A stretch of 64,000 nucleotides of DNA from Lasiosphaeria ovina. Its lineage: Eukaryota > Ascomycota > Sordariomycetes > Sordariales > Lasiosphaeriaceae. The stretch spans positions 62,001 through 126,000 of the forward strand of contig JAULSN010000008.1 in the NCBI GenBank assembly GCA_033439765.1. Reading direction: 5' to 3'. The translations under genes and the position numbers were made by a program. The notes beneath the pieces were generated by a model. That model worked only from the letters and a program-made list of their open reading frames with translations, was not told where the DNA came from and did not search any database. Shown in pieces: positions 49,001 to 58,869 of this stretch; the first letter of the stretch is position 1, and each line of letters starts with the position of its first letter.

Positions 49001-50063
49001 TCATTGGCGTCTTTTCCACTCCAATGAGTGAGCCTAGTCCGGCGCAACATTGAGGGATTTTAGAGGTGGTCTGAGAAGTAAAGTTAGACTCGGTGGTGTT
49101 CAAGGGTTTGAGAAAGTGCCCTGCATCTCACATCTCTTCTTTCGATTGTGTTGCCCGAAGTGAATTCTTAGTATTAACTAGGTAGGTACAAGGGTACGTA
49201 ATAGTTTCAAATAGAAGACAGCACGTAAACTAATATTCGAGTCCGCCTCGTTGGTTCTCGTCTTTCTACGCTCCATGTCAAATAATCAGTATAGACCAAG
49301 TAAAGAGGAAAGAAGCGTTATCATTTCTCGTATTGTCATGAAAATTGCTTTGACTTGTCAGATTCTCCCCTTTCTTCTGCTTATCAAACCTGTCCTACCT
49401 TGCTTGCCCCCTCATTTACATACTCACGCCTCACTTCATCTCTCTTCTCAACTCCTTCCCCATTGATGGCATTAATTACCTGCTACGGCCGTAGACCGAC
49501 CGAGCCAGCTCAATATGCTCCATTTTTGTACAAATCTATCATTTACCTCACCACCTCGCTGCCTCCCCCGCCACAGCCCATCAGCCCCAGCCTCCCGATT
49601 CTTTGGGTTGTCTTCTATATCCATCTATTTGGATGACCCTGTGACACGTATGCCTACGTGTTCGCTCTCATGTAGGGAAGTTTCTTGATGGGGATATGGG
49701 CACCCGTCCTCTGTCTTAGAAGCAAGTTTCTTCATAGCATCTTGTAATCTGGCCATTGCCAAAGTTAGTTCTTACACATGCCCTCTTCATCTTTTCCACC
49801 ACTTGCACATTTGTAGGTCCGCTACCATACCCAAGGTGAGCCAAACAGAGACAAATTGCCTCGCTGAGGTGGGCTCGTTGATTGCTCTTATATCATCCCA
49901 GCTAATACCAGCTTTTGTTCAGGACCGGAAAATACACAACTCCATCAGATCACCGCCCCGTCTATCCAACCTGTTCCCACTGCCCGTCTATATATGCATG
50001 AGCTATTTCCAAGGAAAAGAAAAGTCACAGAAGGGTATCGCAGCCGAAAATTGACACCTGCCC
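46014..50063. other. 4-kb intergenic region, no gene recognised
   Basis: No coding region is supported. The longest open frame (46500-46994) is Arg/Pro/Ser-rich with no motif. Landmarks are CACTCACT-type repeats at about 48909-48940 and TACCTACCTAGGTGG-like sequence around 48694-48715. AGGTACCTACC lies at about 48801 and TAGGTAGGTACA near 49179. Confidence 0.5.
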
Positions 50064-51707
50064 TCAGCTGTACCAGGTCGACTTCTTGCCGGCCTCAATG
50101 CTCTCGAGTATTGTACACCTTTCGTTTTGGCACACCTTATTCCTATCAAGCTTCTTGAAGACGGGCCCAAGCGGGCCGTCGGTATAGTGATATTCCCCAA
50201 ATAGCCTCCACTGGCGCTTGTCACTCAGAGGCAAGATGTCGTCACCCCAATACCCCTTGAAGTGAAACCACGATGTTGGGGCGTCGGGGTTTGATGACGC
50301 TGGTGCTAGGCTGGTCCGGTTCTGGCCAGTCGGATTCTTCTCCTCGGCCCAGCCAGCCTCGTAGTCGTACCAGTAGGCATAATTGTTCAGGGTCGGATCC
50401 CAGAGCGGGCCCTTGTCCGTGATGTCCTTGAGCATCTTGAAGGGGAGGACGTACGGGTGCATGCCAGAGGAGGCGTACATGGCATGGCTGCCTACAGCAG
50501 AGTAGATGATGGGACGGGCGGGCTTGTCGCCCTTCTGTGCCCGCTTCTCGAGCGCTTGCCACGCATAGGCTTTGCCGCCGGCATGTTCGCTCAAATACAT
50601 GGCTTTTGGGACCCCATGCTCAAACCGCGTCATGCAATGCTCCCAATCGCCAACGTGGTTCCCGAAGCGCATGCGGAGCACGGTCTGTCCCAGGTTATAG
50701 CTGTAGAAATAAAACCAGAACGCGTCAAGGATTCCTGCGCCCTTGTCGACGAGGATAAGAACGGCGGGCCCCTTGGAATACCCGCTGGGGTGGGGCTTGT
50801 TACCCTCGTCATCGCCGTCTGCAACGAGGGGCGCCTGGGCTCCGAAAGAAGAACGTCGCTGTCGCGACCCTCGCTGGATTCCAGAGAACTTCTTTGGCTC
50901 GACTATCCTATTAGGCGGGTGGTCCTTATCAGCATCCCACCACCTCGTACCGTCACTGGGTTGCTTGGGCTGATCGCGCCAACCAGCATCCTCGTCTTCC
51001 CCTTCTCGAGGACCGTCGTTGTCGTCAAAAGGCACCGGAACCCCAGAGTGACTGTGAAGCCATTCTGGCCTGGTCTCCACGTCGTCCTTGCTCGACAAGA
51101 AGACAGTGCCGTTTATCTGGTTCAGTGTCTCGAGGTTGTCCAGGCTCAAAGGCTGCGACACATTTACCAGCACACCACCCACAAACGGTTTCATGTACCG
51201 GATATGCTCGGCTATGTCTGACGGCAAGAATTCCTCTCCAGAGTAGAGATGTACTAGTGGCGCATGAGCGTAGACGAAATCCGGGATGTCATCCAGTATC
51301 TTGGGCGCGACAGTGACGTCTGGTTCCCTCCGGCTGGGCCTCGTATCCCTTCGCATGGGAGCAGTCTCCCAGGTGCTCATCCCGGATTTCTGAACGAATG
51401 TTCTCTCTTCGCTCCATCCCAAGACCAATGACTTAAACATCTCGAGCCTTATATCAACGCGGTCGTCGCTATGGTCGGGAAGCCTCGCGGGGTCATATCT
51501 CAAGTGATGGACGCCACATATACCCAGCCAGCGACAGGCCTGACGGTCGAGCCAATATGGCGACGTGTTGACCCATTTCTGGTCTCGGTCGCGCTCGTCG
51601 GCGTCGGGCGGTGTGGGATTGAGGATGCGGGGCAGGAGCCAGAGGAGGAAGACGACGGTCGCGACGAGAATGGCGGCGATGGTGGCTCGCCGAAAGTGAT
51701 GGAGCAT
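50064..51707 (-). CDS. VPS62: Vacuolar protein sorting-associated protein Vps62 family
   Basis: Uninterrupted frame of 547 residues. An N-terminal signal-anchor (AAILVATVVFLLWLLPRIL, about 10-28) precedes a lumenal domain. Family blocks are VYAHAPLVHLYSGEEFLPSDI, NVSQPLSLDNLETLN, GPAVLILVDKGAGILDAFWF, SYNLGQTVLRMRFGNHVGDWE, AGGKAYAWQALEK, RPIIYSAVGSHAMYAS and SWFHFKGYWGD, with a C-terminal Cys pair. These match yeast Vps62 (DUF946), originally tied to cytoplasm-to-vacuole protein targeting. Its molecular activity is not known. An acidic Asp/Glu linker lies near residues 225-250. No intron is present. The start is the ATG that directly precedes the anchor. Confidence 0.92.
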   Translation of the reverse strand: MLHHFRRATIAAILVATVVFLLWLLPRILNPTPPDADERDRDQKWVNTSPYWLDRQACRWLGICGVHHLRYDPARLPDHSDDRVDIRLEMFKSLVLGWSEERTFVQKSGMSTWETAPMRRDTRPSRREPDVTVAPKILDDIPDFVYAHAPLVHLYSGEEFLPSDIAEHIRYMKPFVGGVLVNVSQPLSLDNLETLNQINGTVFLSSKDDVETRPEWLHSHSGVPVPFDDNDGPREGEDEDAGWRDQPKQPSDGTRWWDADKDHPPNRIVEPKKFSGIQRGSRQRRSSFGAQAPLVADGDDEGNKPHPSGYSKGPAVLILVDKGAGILDAFWFYFYSYNLGQTVLRMRFGNHVGDWEHCMTRFEHGVPKAMYLSEHAGGKAYAWQALEKRAQKGDKPARPIIYSAVGSHAMYASSGMHPYVLPFKMLKDITDKGPLWDPTLNNYAYWYDYEAGWAEEKNPTGQNRTSLAPASSNPDAPTSWFHFKGYWGDDILPLSDKRQWRLFGEYHYTDGPLGPVFKKLDRNKVCQNERCTILESIEAGKKSTWYS

Positions 51708-52739
51708 GTCGAATTCGCGCGCAACCTCGCGCGCAGTCCGTCACGAAGCCGGCAGTTCGGATAATGGCGTCAGCAGCCTCAAAGTCGCGAGTTCGCGCCG
51801 CAGAATCGAGGGCAGCGTTGAGGCTCAAGACCCGGTGCGGGGATGGGAGTTTGGTAGACCACGCAGCCTGCACAGGCACCTTTGCAACGGACTCGGAGGG
51901 TCGGTCGAGGTGAAAGAGAACGACTGGAATTATTCAGTTCGGGAAATATTCTGTAAAGTCTGCCGGAAACAACAGTGCAGCAGTCCAAGTTAAAAGGCCT
52001 CTAGGTCATTGACAAGCCGGATCGGCGGGTTAGAGAAGAGCAAGACTGGCCTTGGAGTTTTTGGACGGGATTCCGGGGAAGCCAAGGAATTCTGTTTCAA
52101 ACTTCAGTTGGGTTGGGTTCCATGATCCGCTAGTACCGGAACGTGCATGTTGCCCACGTCATCCAGTGGGTACCTGTACTGATTGGCAGCGGTAGATACC
52201 ACGAGATTGCAAGTACTGGTACTGTTCACTCCAGGAAAGTTACAGAATACGCGGAATACGGATTAGCTGTCAGAAGGTCCGCGTTCGCCGGCAATTCCCG
52301 CCAGCCAGCCCCCCCTGATCCTTTGACCACAGACATCGGCTGGCCGCCGAAAATGCAACCTTGCCGACTCCTGACAGATGCACGAGACCTACTCCGTAGA
52401 TTCGCTGACCTATTTCATTCCACTCAGAGCTGCTGAATCCACCACATGTACGGCGTACAGGCGAAATTTGAGTTGTTTTATTCAAAACACGAGATGGTTA
52501 TGATGTCGAGCACGGTTTCAATCCCTTGAACTCGATTCGTCACAGCCTCCGCCTCTCATGAGAATGTATTATGCTTTACAAGGTGAGAGCCTTTCCGTGG
52601 CAGGTTCACGACGGTGCAATGGGCTGGCAACACAAAGGAGGTATGGCTCGACCCAAGAATATATCCTAGGGAATAGTCTGGACTGAGGTTATCGCCGAAA
52701 TCGCAAAAAGAAACATGGGGTATAATTGGGTGATATAGT
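51708..52739. other. Intergenic region, no gene recognised
   Basis: Contains TACTCCGTAGATT at 52390-52402, a second copy of the 13-mer at 33947-33959. No open frame shows conserved features. Confidence 0.5.
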
Positions 52740-54059
52740 TCAACCCAGACTTCCTTCCCGATCGGAGACACCATCCGGCTCCCGAACGGCTGCTTCGGCG
52801 CGAGGCAAATCGGACCAGCGGGCAGGTGTTGGAGTCGACTCGTCTACCCGAGCCGTACTCGGGCTGCGATGGTCTCCTGTTACGCTGTCCCTTCGGATCA
52901 AGACGGCGCGTCGGGTTCGTGGCCGGGAGCCAGGCCCTCTCCTCCCCTTCATCGCCTTTTGTCTCGGAATGTAGCTCCCCTCCGCAGCGGGTGCTGCACT
53001 CGCCACCGCGCCCGTCGCTGCGCCAATCGCTGCGCCCGTCTCATCCTTCTTCCTCTCGCGGAAGGCAAGCATACGCATATGGTCTGCGCGGAGCTTATTC
53101 CGCCGACGCTCCTCCTCTTCATCCTCCACCATCAACCGATTCTGCCTCGTCTCTACCGACTGAATGGTGACCTCGTCTTTCTCGCCGCGCTTGCGCTTCA
53201 GCGTAATCAAATCTTCCAAGAAATGGGCCTGGGGCTGTCGCTGGCCGCTCTTGTCACCGCCAATGTGGACGTATATCCCGCCATTCTGCCGGTACCGTTC
53301 TGGAATGTCCTCGTCCCTCTCGTATTCTTCCCTTGCAGGCTCCTGTTCTCGCGACACACCGACATTCTTTGGCACCAAGATTGCCTCCTTGAAATTGATT
53401 CGTGAAGCGCTCGCCGCCAGCAGGTCGATGTTCTGGTTTAACCTTCGGAGAAGCGGTAGTGCTGGATTGTCCTCGTGGGGGGTGAAGATCATCTCCGTGC
53501 CAATGTTCTCCACCCAAGAGCCGCGAAAGACATGGTTGCGATATGAAATGATTGGCTCGGCCGAGTGAAGGTCTAGTATTTGGATCTCGTCGACGGGGTC
53601 GTCGTTCGGCTTGTCCGGTCTGTAGATGTTACCCCCCGGCTGTCCCTGCAGCAGCGGGTCTATCGGAAGCTCTGATCGGGCGTCGGATGGCGCCAGACCG
53701 ATGTTGTCCAGGTCCGGCAGCCCGTGCTCTGGGAGCTCGCCGTCGTCGCCATCTTGGTTATTTGTGATGAGCTCCGGATTTGTGGCGCGAGGCTCTGGCG
53801 CATTGAAGAGAGGATTATACCACACTCGGTAGCCTCCTCGCGTCTGGACGACTGTGCCTTTCCTTCGTTCGAGAAAGTCGCGAACCGACAGGTCCAAGGT
53901 TAGGTAGTAGGTCTAACTGGATGTTAGCGGCACCGGAGTGTGAATGCCACCCTCTGGAACCCTCACTTCTGTTTCTGTTGTGGAATACTCGTATTCCCAC
54001 TCGTCTTCGTTTTCTTCCTGTACGGAAGGGGTCTGCCGTAGCCTGGAATCTGAAGCCAT
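52740..54059 (-). CDS. TFIIIC triple-barrel subunit (tau55/Tfc7/Sfc7-like)
   Basis: Exons 54059-53967 and 53912-52740 on the minus strand encode 421 residues. The intron is only 54 nt, with branch GCTAAC and acceptor TAG. The N-terminal motif EDEWEYEYSTTETETYYLTLDLS, formed across the splice junction, is the hallmark of the TFIIIC triple-barrel domain. It is followed by RNHVFRGSWVENIGTEMIF. In yeast the Tfc7 barrel pairs with Tfc1 within the tau-A module that binds the A box of tRNA genes. The C-terminal part is charged and basic (KRKRGEKDE, GRRGPGSRPRTRR) and probably disordered. It is divergent from HIS7, with 576 bp between the start codons. A tRNA gene lies 16 kb away with no implied link. 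Confidence 0.88.
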
Positions 54060-54635
54060 TCTTGTCAAAGTTCTCGCCTTCCAGGCCAGTCCGGATTACG
54101 TTGTGGGTCGGTTTGCTAAGCTGGTCGATTGGCCGTCAGTTGAGCTTGGTTTACGGACTCTAATCGGAAAAGATAAGCCATAATACACGCGACACTACAT
54201 TCGTGTAATTTTGTTCAGCTCCTGAAAGGGAAGCTCGAATTGCGCATGGCTGCTCAACAAAATTCCTGCGTAGCTGGGTTGTTTTGTCCCTGGACAGTAC
54301 AGAAGAACGCGGGTCTGTTCTTAGAGGGGCACGCCTTGGGAACAATTTAGCGGTAGGCTCCGGCAGAACCTTTTACAGGGCCTCTTTGCGGGGCTACTGT
54401 GACCGAGGGGAAATTTAGAGTAGCTCCACTCTGCGCAGGCCTGCTAACGAACCGAAAAAATGCCCCGCCCTCGAAAGCAGCCCTTCCATCACCAATTTTG
54501 AACAGACAAACCTTGAGTCACCCTCCGACGAGTCACTTTGAGACGTTCTTGGAAGCGGCTCTTCCCCACGACCTCGTCTCTCTTGACGCACGCTTGGAGT
54601 TATCCAGTTCGACCTTTTGGAGCGGACAAGACACG
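54060..54635. other. Divergent promoter region of TFIIIC subunit and HIS7
   Basis: Shared upstream region of two divergent housekeeping genes, with a GCN4/CPC1 site described separately. The HIS7 frame stays open upstream to 54399, but homologues as I recall them start at the 54636 ATG. Confidence 0.6.
54514..54520 (+). promoter_or_regulatory. GCN4/CPC1 (AP-1-like) element TGAGTCA
   Basis: A perfect TGAGTCA lies 116 bp before the HIS7 start codon. A second related site (CGAGTCA, 54529-54535) follows 8 nt later. GCN4/CPC1/CpcA bZIP factors bind TGASTCA to activate amino-acid biosynthetic genes under starvation. The sequence is seen directly; control is inferred from the family. Confidence 0.75.
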
Positions 54636-56390
54636 ATGCCGAAAGTCCACCTGCTCGATTATGTTGCTGGCAACGTGCGCAGTCTCGGCAATGCCATTGA
54701 GAAGATAGGGTACGAGGTCGAGTGGGTTAGGACGCCCGAGGAGGTCGCAAATGCTGAGGTGCGCTCTCCTTCGCTCTCCTGTGCTCCTTATTCTTTGTTG
54801 TCGAGCAGTCTGTCCAAACTCGCTCCCTGATCTGCTGCTGACGCCTAGCGCGGACAGAAACTGATTCTCCCCGGTGTCGGCCACTTCGGCCACTGCCTCT
54901 CGCAACTGTCTTCGGCGGGCTACATGCCTGCACTGCGCGCACATATTGATTCGGGAAAGCCGTTTATGGGAATATGCGTTGGGTTGCAGGCTCTGTTCTC
55001 TAGCTCCGCCGAGGACTCTGAATGCTCTGGATTTAATGTTATTCCTGGAACGCTCGACCGGTTTGACGACGCAACAAAAGCAGTACCGCACATCGGATGG
55101 AACAATGCATCGTGCCCCACGAATCCCACGTTATACGGCCTGCGCCCCGACTCCAAGTACTACTACGTTCACTCGTACAAATTTCCGTACAATGAGGGGG
55201 AACTAGAAGCTTTGGGATGGGCTGTGGCCACTGCGACATACGGCGGCGAGACCTTTGTGGGCGCCGTGGCAAAGGGAAACGTTTTGGCTACACAGTTTCA
55301 CCCTGAGAAGAGCGGAGTTGCGGGCCTGAGAACGCTCCGCGCATTTTTGGATGGGTCTGGCGCTGCGGCATTGGCGACGCAATCTCCAGGGGCAACCAAC
55401 GGCGTCGCGGATACCCTGATCGCACACGAAGGGCTGACAAGGCGCATAATTGCGTGTCTCGACGTGCGCACCAACGACCAGGGCGACTTGGTTGTTACCA
55501 AGGGTGACCAGTATGACGTGCGGGAGAAGTCTGACCGGTCTGTACGAAACCTTGGCAAGCCGGTCGAGCTTGCGAGGAAGTACTACGAGCAAGGAGCCGA
55601 CGAGGTGACGTTCTTGAACATCACTTCCTTTCGTGACTGCCCGATTGCCGACTTGCCGATGTTGGAGATCCTAAGGAAAACATCAGAAACTGTTTTCGTC
55701 CCACTGACGATAGGCGGCGGCATTCGGGACACGGTGGATGTAGACGGAACCAAGGTCTCGGCCCTCGAGATTGCAACCATGTACTTCAAGAGCGGAGCCG
55801 ACAAGGTATCCATTGGCAGCGATGCCGTCCTTGCTGCCGAGGAGTACTATGCGGGGGGGAAGTCACTGTTCGGGAACACTGCTATCGAGCAGATCAGCAA
55901 AGCTTATGGCAACCAAGCGGTTGTCGTGAGTGTGGACCCCAAGCGGATATATGTGCCCAGGCCTGATGTCACACGCCACGCGACGCTTAAGACGCAATAT
56001 CCCGGGCCAAAGGGGGAGCAATACTGCTGGTACGCGTGTACGATCAAGGGAGGGAGGGAGACCCGGGATATGGACGTTGTGGAGCTTACTCAAGCCGTTG
56101 AAGCGATGGGCGCGGGAGAGATCCTGCTCAACTCCATCGACAAGGACGGCACGAACAGCGGGTTCAATCTGGAGCTAATTACGCAGGTCAAGGAGGCGGT
56201 TAGGATACCTGTCATTTCTAGCAGTGGAGCAGGAATCCCTGACCACTTCCAGGAGGTCTTTGAGAAGACGGCGACAGATGCTGCTCTGGGCGCTGGAATG
56301 TTCCACAGAGGCGAGTATACTGTACAACAGGTGAAAGACTTCTTAGGGGCCAAGGGTCTCGTGGTTAGACACTTTGAGGGAGACCTCTAA
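54636..56390 (+). CDS. HIS7: Imidazole glycerol phosphate synthase, bifunctional HisH-HisF
   Basis: Exons 54636-54758 and 54849-56390 encode 554 residues; yeast His7 has 552. The N-terminal class I glutamine amidotransferase domain carries [19 protein letters not shown], the oxyanion strand [10 protein letters not shown], nucleophile Cys84 in GICVGLQ, and His192/Glu194 in TQFHPEKSG. The C-terminal cyclase (HisF) domain begins near [10 protein letters not shown] and contains [52 protein letters not shown] and PVISSSGAG. The enzyme uses glutamine-derived ammonia and PRFAR to make imidazole glycerol phosphate and AICAR, the fifth step of histidine synthesis, and feeds purine metabolism. The intron is 90 nt. 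A GCN4/CPC1 element upstream suggests cross-pathway control. Confidence 0.97.
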
Positions 56391-56720
56391 GTTATGTCGC
56401 CTCCAATTCATCACGTTATTGGACTGAGTGTGAGACATTCCGATGCAACAAGTTCTCATCCTAAATATCCGTTGTCTGAGTTCGGCACGGCCTATTACGG
56501 CACTCTGTGAACCCATCCTAAGAATATTATCCCAATCTGTCGAGGAGCCACCCGATATCAAGGAAAAGGGGGGGTTGGATCGAGAAAAGAAAACACCCAA
56601 TAAGAGAAAAGTGAGTAATGAAGTATTGGCAATGAAAATCGAGACTGAGCCACGAATGACAGTGAAGAATCCCTCAACATCACACTCCTAATGCAATAAG
56701 CATGCACACTGTCTGCATCC
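56391..56720. other. Intergenic region between convergent genes
   Basis: Lies between the convergent HIS7 and antizyme 3' ends. Nothing recognisable is seen. Confidence 0.5.
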
Positions 56721-57861
56721 TTAGACTTCCATGCCCATGAACAACCATTGACGACTGATGACGTCGCACCCCCCTGAGATGAAATCGAGTGCGGTGAGTG
56801 AGAACCCAGCCCATTGCAAACCCTTGGTTAACGCCTGCGCCTCATCTCCGGGTATCGAACGATCGATGCAAATGACCATGTGTGTGCAAACAAATGGACC
56901 TTCGGCAAGCTCGATCAAAGCGACGAGCCTGTTTAGGAGGGGTCAGCTGGGATCCATTTCCAACAGTGTGTGCTGAAGAGGGGTATATGCATGGGTAGAC
57001 GTAAGACCAGGTACATACGCTTTCTTGAGGTCGCGGCTAAGGACGTGAGCATCAAAGAAGACGAACATAGACTTTTCCTCCCCGTTGACATCCTCTGCCA
57101 GGAATGCGCGGAAGCTCGAGCCGCCGGCATAATCCCAGATCTCCAACCACGCGTTGACGCCGTGGCCGCCGCCGCCGCCCGCCATCCAATTTTCATTGGC
57201 AATGGGATAGTCGTAGGGTGGTGTCAGTGGTCCAGCAGCGGCCGTCATGCCAACGCCGCCGGTAGGAGTTCCATCCAAGATCGGACGGCCGTTACCACTC
57301 CCACCACCTGTATTATGAACAATGTTGGTGTTGGTATCGTTGTAGTAGTACGTGTTGTTGTTATTGTTGTTGTGGTTGTTGTGGTTGTTGTTGTCGTTGT
57401 TATAGGCACTGGTCAGGCGGGAGTGCTGCGACGCCGAGTTCCCCTCACCTAGAAACGTGGCGCGCAGTATCTCGCAAAAGAATCTCTCACATTCTTCCCT
57501 GATCCGCAGTGCTGCCCCCCCTCGACGGTGCTGTCGAGTGGTGTTGTTGCCCGAGCCGGTCCGACCATGGATGCTGCTACGCGATGATGACTTCCTCGCC
57601 TTGGGAGTCAGCGTGAGCTCATTGGTCGGCGTGAGGGCCGCGAGGGGGGGGCTTGAGGGCGGCGATGGAAGTCCCGTGGAAGGGACCTCAGGAATACCAC
57701 TCAGCCCCTGTGGCGCCCGTAGTGCAGTAGTGGAAGCCCTTCAGCGAAGTGGCAGACGAGTCGACCAGGTAGCAGCTGGCGAGGATATTGGCCTGGCGAA
57801 CAATGCCCTCGCCGGGTTTACTACTACTGTAATTATTACTGTTCTGTTTCATTGGCGCCAT
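56721..57861 (-). CDS. OAZ1: Ornithine decarboxylase antizyme with programmed +1 frameshift
   Basis: ORF0 runs from the ATG at 57861 to the UGA at 57690-57688. It encodes 57 residues ending TTGATGAEWYS, then TCC TGA. ORF1 continues in the +1 frame from 57689 to 57019, and after an intron (57018-56929) from 56928 to the stop at 56721. Skipping the T of TGA yields EVPSTGLPSPPSSPPLAALT, and the whole protein is 349 residues. The C-terminal half has the antizyme core: WLEIWDYAGGSSFRAFLAED, MFVFFDAHVLSRDLKKALV, HMVICIDRSIP, KGLQWAGFSLTALDF and WLFMGMEV. Antizyme binds ornithine decarboxylase monomers, drives their ubiquitin-independent proteasomal decay and inhibits polyamine uptake. Known antizymes use UCC-UGA +1 shifting stimulated by polyamines. 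A poly-Asn stretch from AAC repeats lies between the shift site and the core. ORF0 could start at a second ATG at 57852. Recorded as one CDS; the break at 57690 is functional, not damage. Confidence 0.93.
57345..57407 (-). repeat. Asn-coding AAC/CAC trinucleotide tract in antizyme ORF1
   Basis: On the coding strand AAC, AAT and CAC codons repeat and give an Asn-rich stretch with His interruptions, followed by TYYYND. It is a slippage-prone low-complexity linker within antizyme. Confidence 0.85.
57688..57693 (-). promoter_or_regulatory. +1 ribosomal frameshift site TCC-TGA
   Basis: On the coding strand the ORF0 end reads TAT TCC TGA GGT. The frame shifts by skipping T at 57690 and resumes with GAG at 57689. 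UCC-UGA is a shift site I recall for eukaryotic antizymes. Downstream residues in the new frame (LPSPPSSPPLAALT) are typical of fungal antizymes as I remember them, which ties the shift to this point. Confidence 0.92.
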
Positions 57862-58327
57862 TGAGACTTGAGGATGCCAGTTTCGCTGGCAATCGAATAT
57901 AGACTCGGTATATCGGACGGGATGCAGTGTTGCGGTCGTCGCGGCGGATTTCGAGTGCGGATGAGGATGCGAAGTGGCGGATTTGGAGAATCCGAGAGGA
58001 GACAAGGGCCGTGGAGGCGAGGTCTGATCCGTCAGGAGCAAAAAGGTACAGGGCGGCGAGAATGGCGAACCAAAGGGATTCAACAACTGAGAAGCTTGAG
58101 AAGCGACTTTTTTTTGGCGATTGTGCGTTTCTGCGATACAACGACGATTGAGTCAGGGCGGGTGAAATGGCGGTGTTACAAAGCTGACGAGCAGGATATC
58201 CTTGGGTTTGTATGGATGTGTCCGGTGGGAGGTATGAGGGAAAACCTAGAAGAATCTCGTTGGCTCAGCTGGGCAGATAAAGGTGGGGTGGCGGAACGAT
58301 CCTTGCTCTGAATGGACGAAGGGCTGT

Positions 58328-58333
58328 CACGTG
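58328..58333. promoter_or_regulatory. CACGTG E-box upstream of antizyme
   Basis: TCACGTGT lies about 470 bp upstream of the antizyme start and 8 nt from the perfect inverted repeat. CACGTG is the core for bHLH factors of the Cbf1/Tye7 type. Function is inferred. Confidence 0.4.
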
Positions 58334-58341
58334 TTTACCGC

Positions 58342-58394
58342 GCCCGGGCTGGTTGGGCCACATCTCCGACGGCCGTGGCCCAACCAGCCCGGGC
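58342..58394. repeat. Perfect 20-bp inverted repeat (hairpin) with 13-nt loop
   Basis: Arms 58342-58361 and 58375-58394 are exact reverse complements (left arm starts GCCCGGGCTGG and ends GGGCCAC). The loop is 58362-58374. The arms are GC-rich, so a strong cruciform or RNA hairpin could form. Confidence 0.95.
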
Positions 58395-58844
58395 AAGGCA
58401 CATCAAACCGACAAAGAACCCCAACCAAAAGTTATCTTCCAAGTTTCGACGCCATGACCTGCGAACCGCAGCGCCATTGGCCTGGTCTTGCCTATGAATT
58501 GGGCCCTCCCAGACCCACCTACGCAGGCCTGCGAACTGGTTTTGGGGACTTGATCTGGCCAAACCAACGTGAGCAACAGGCATTTGTGAAGGAAACCGCG
58601 TTCAGCTGGATGCGCCTCTGTCATTCCAATACTTGGCAAGCTGAAGTAGATCGGTATGATTGTCAATGTCACCAGAAATCACTTTGGTATTAGCGTCACT
58701 GGAGCGTAAATGGTATACGAGTGATCTACACCACCCAGGGTGCCTTGTTCCCCGTGGTCTTCCAGGCTGAGTGGGAACAATTCCCGTCAAGTCCACAACA
58801 CCACTCTCGCACGCCGCATTAAAACGGGTGCACCTCAGGCCTCT

Positions 58845-58869
58845 TTTTATTTTATTTTATTTTATTTTA
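58845..58869 (+). repeat. (TTTTA)5 microsatellite
   Basis: Five TTTTA units in tandem in non-coding sequence between the antizyme and Yippee genes. Confidence 0.85.

Noticed and set aside
57688..57861. Antizyme ORF0 as a separate 57-residue gene or the whole locus as a pseudogene
   Set aside because: The in-frame TGA is a known type of recoding site, the downstream +1 frame is fully open with conserved motifs, and splice sites are intact, so damage is unlikely.
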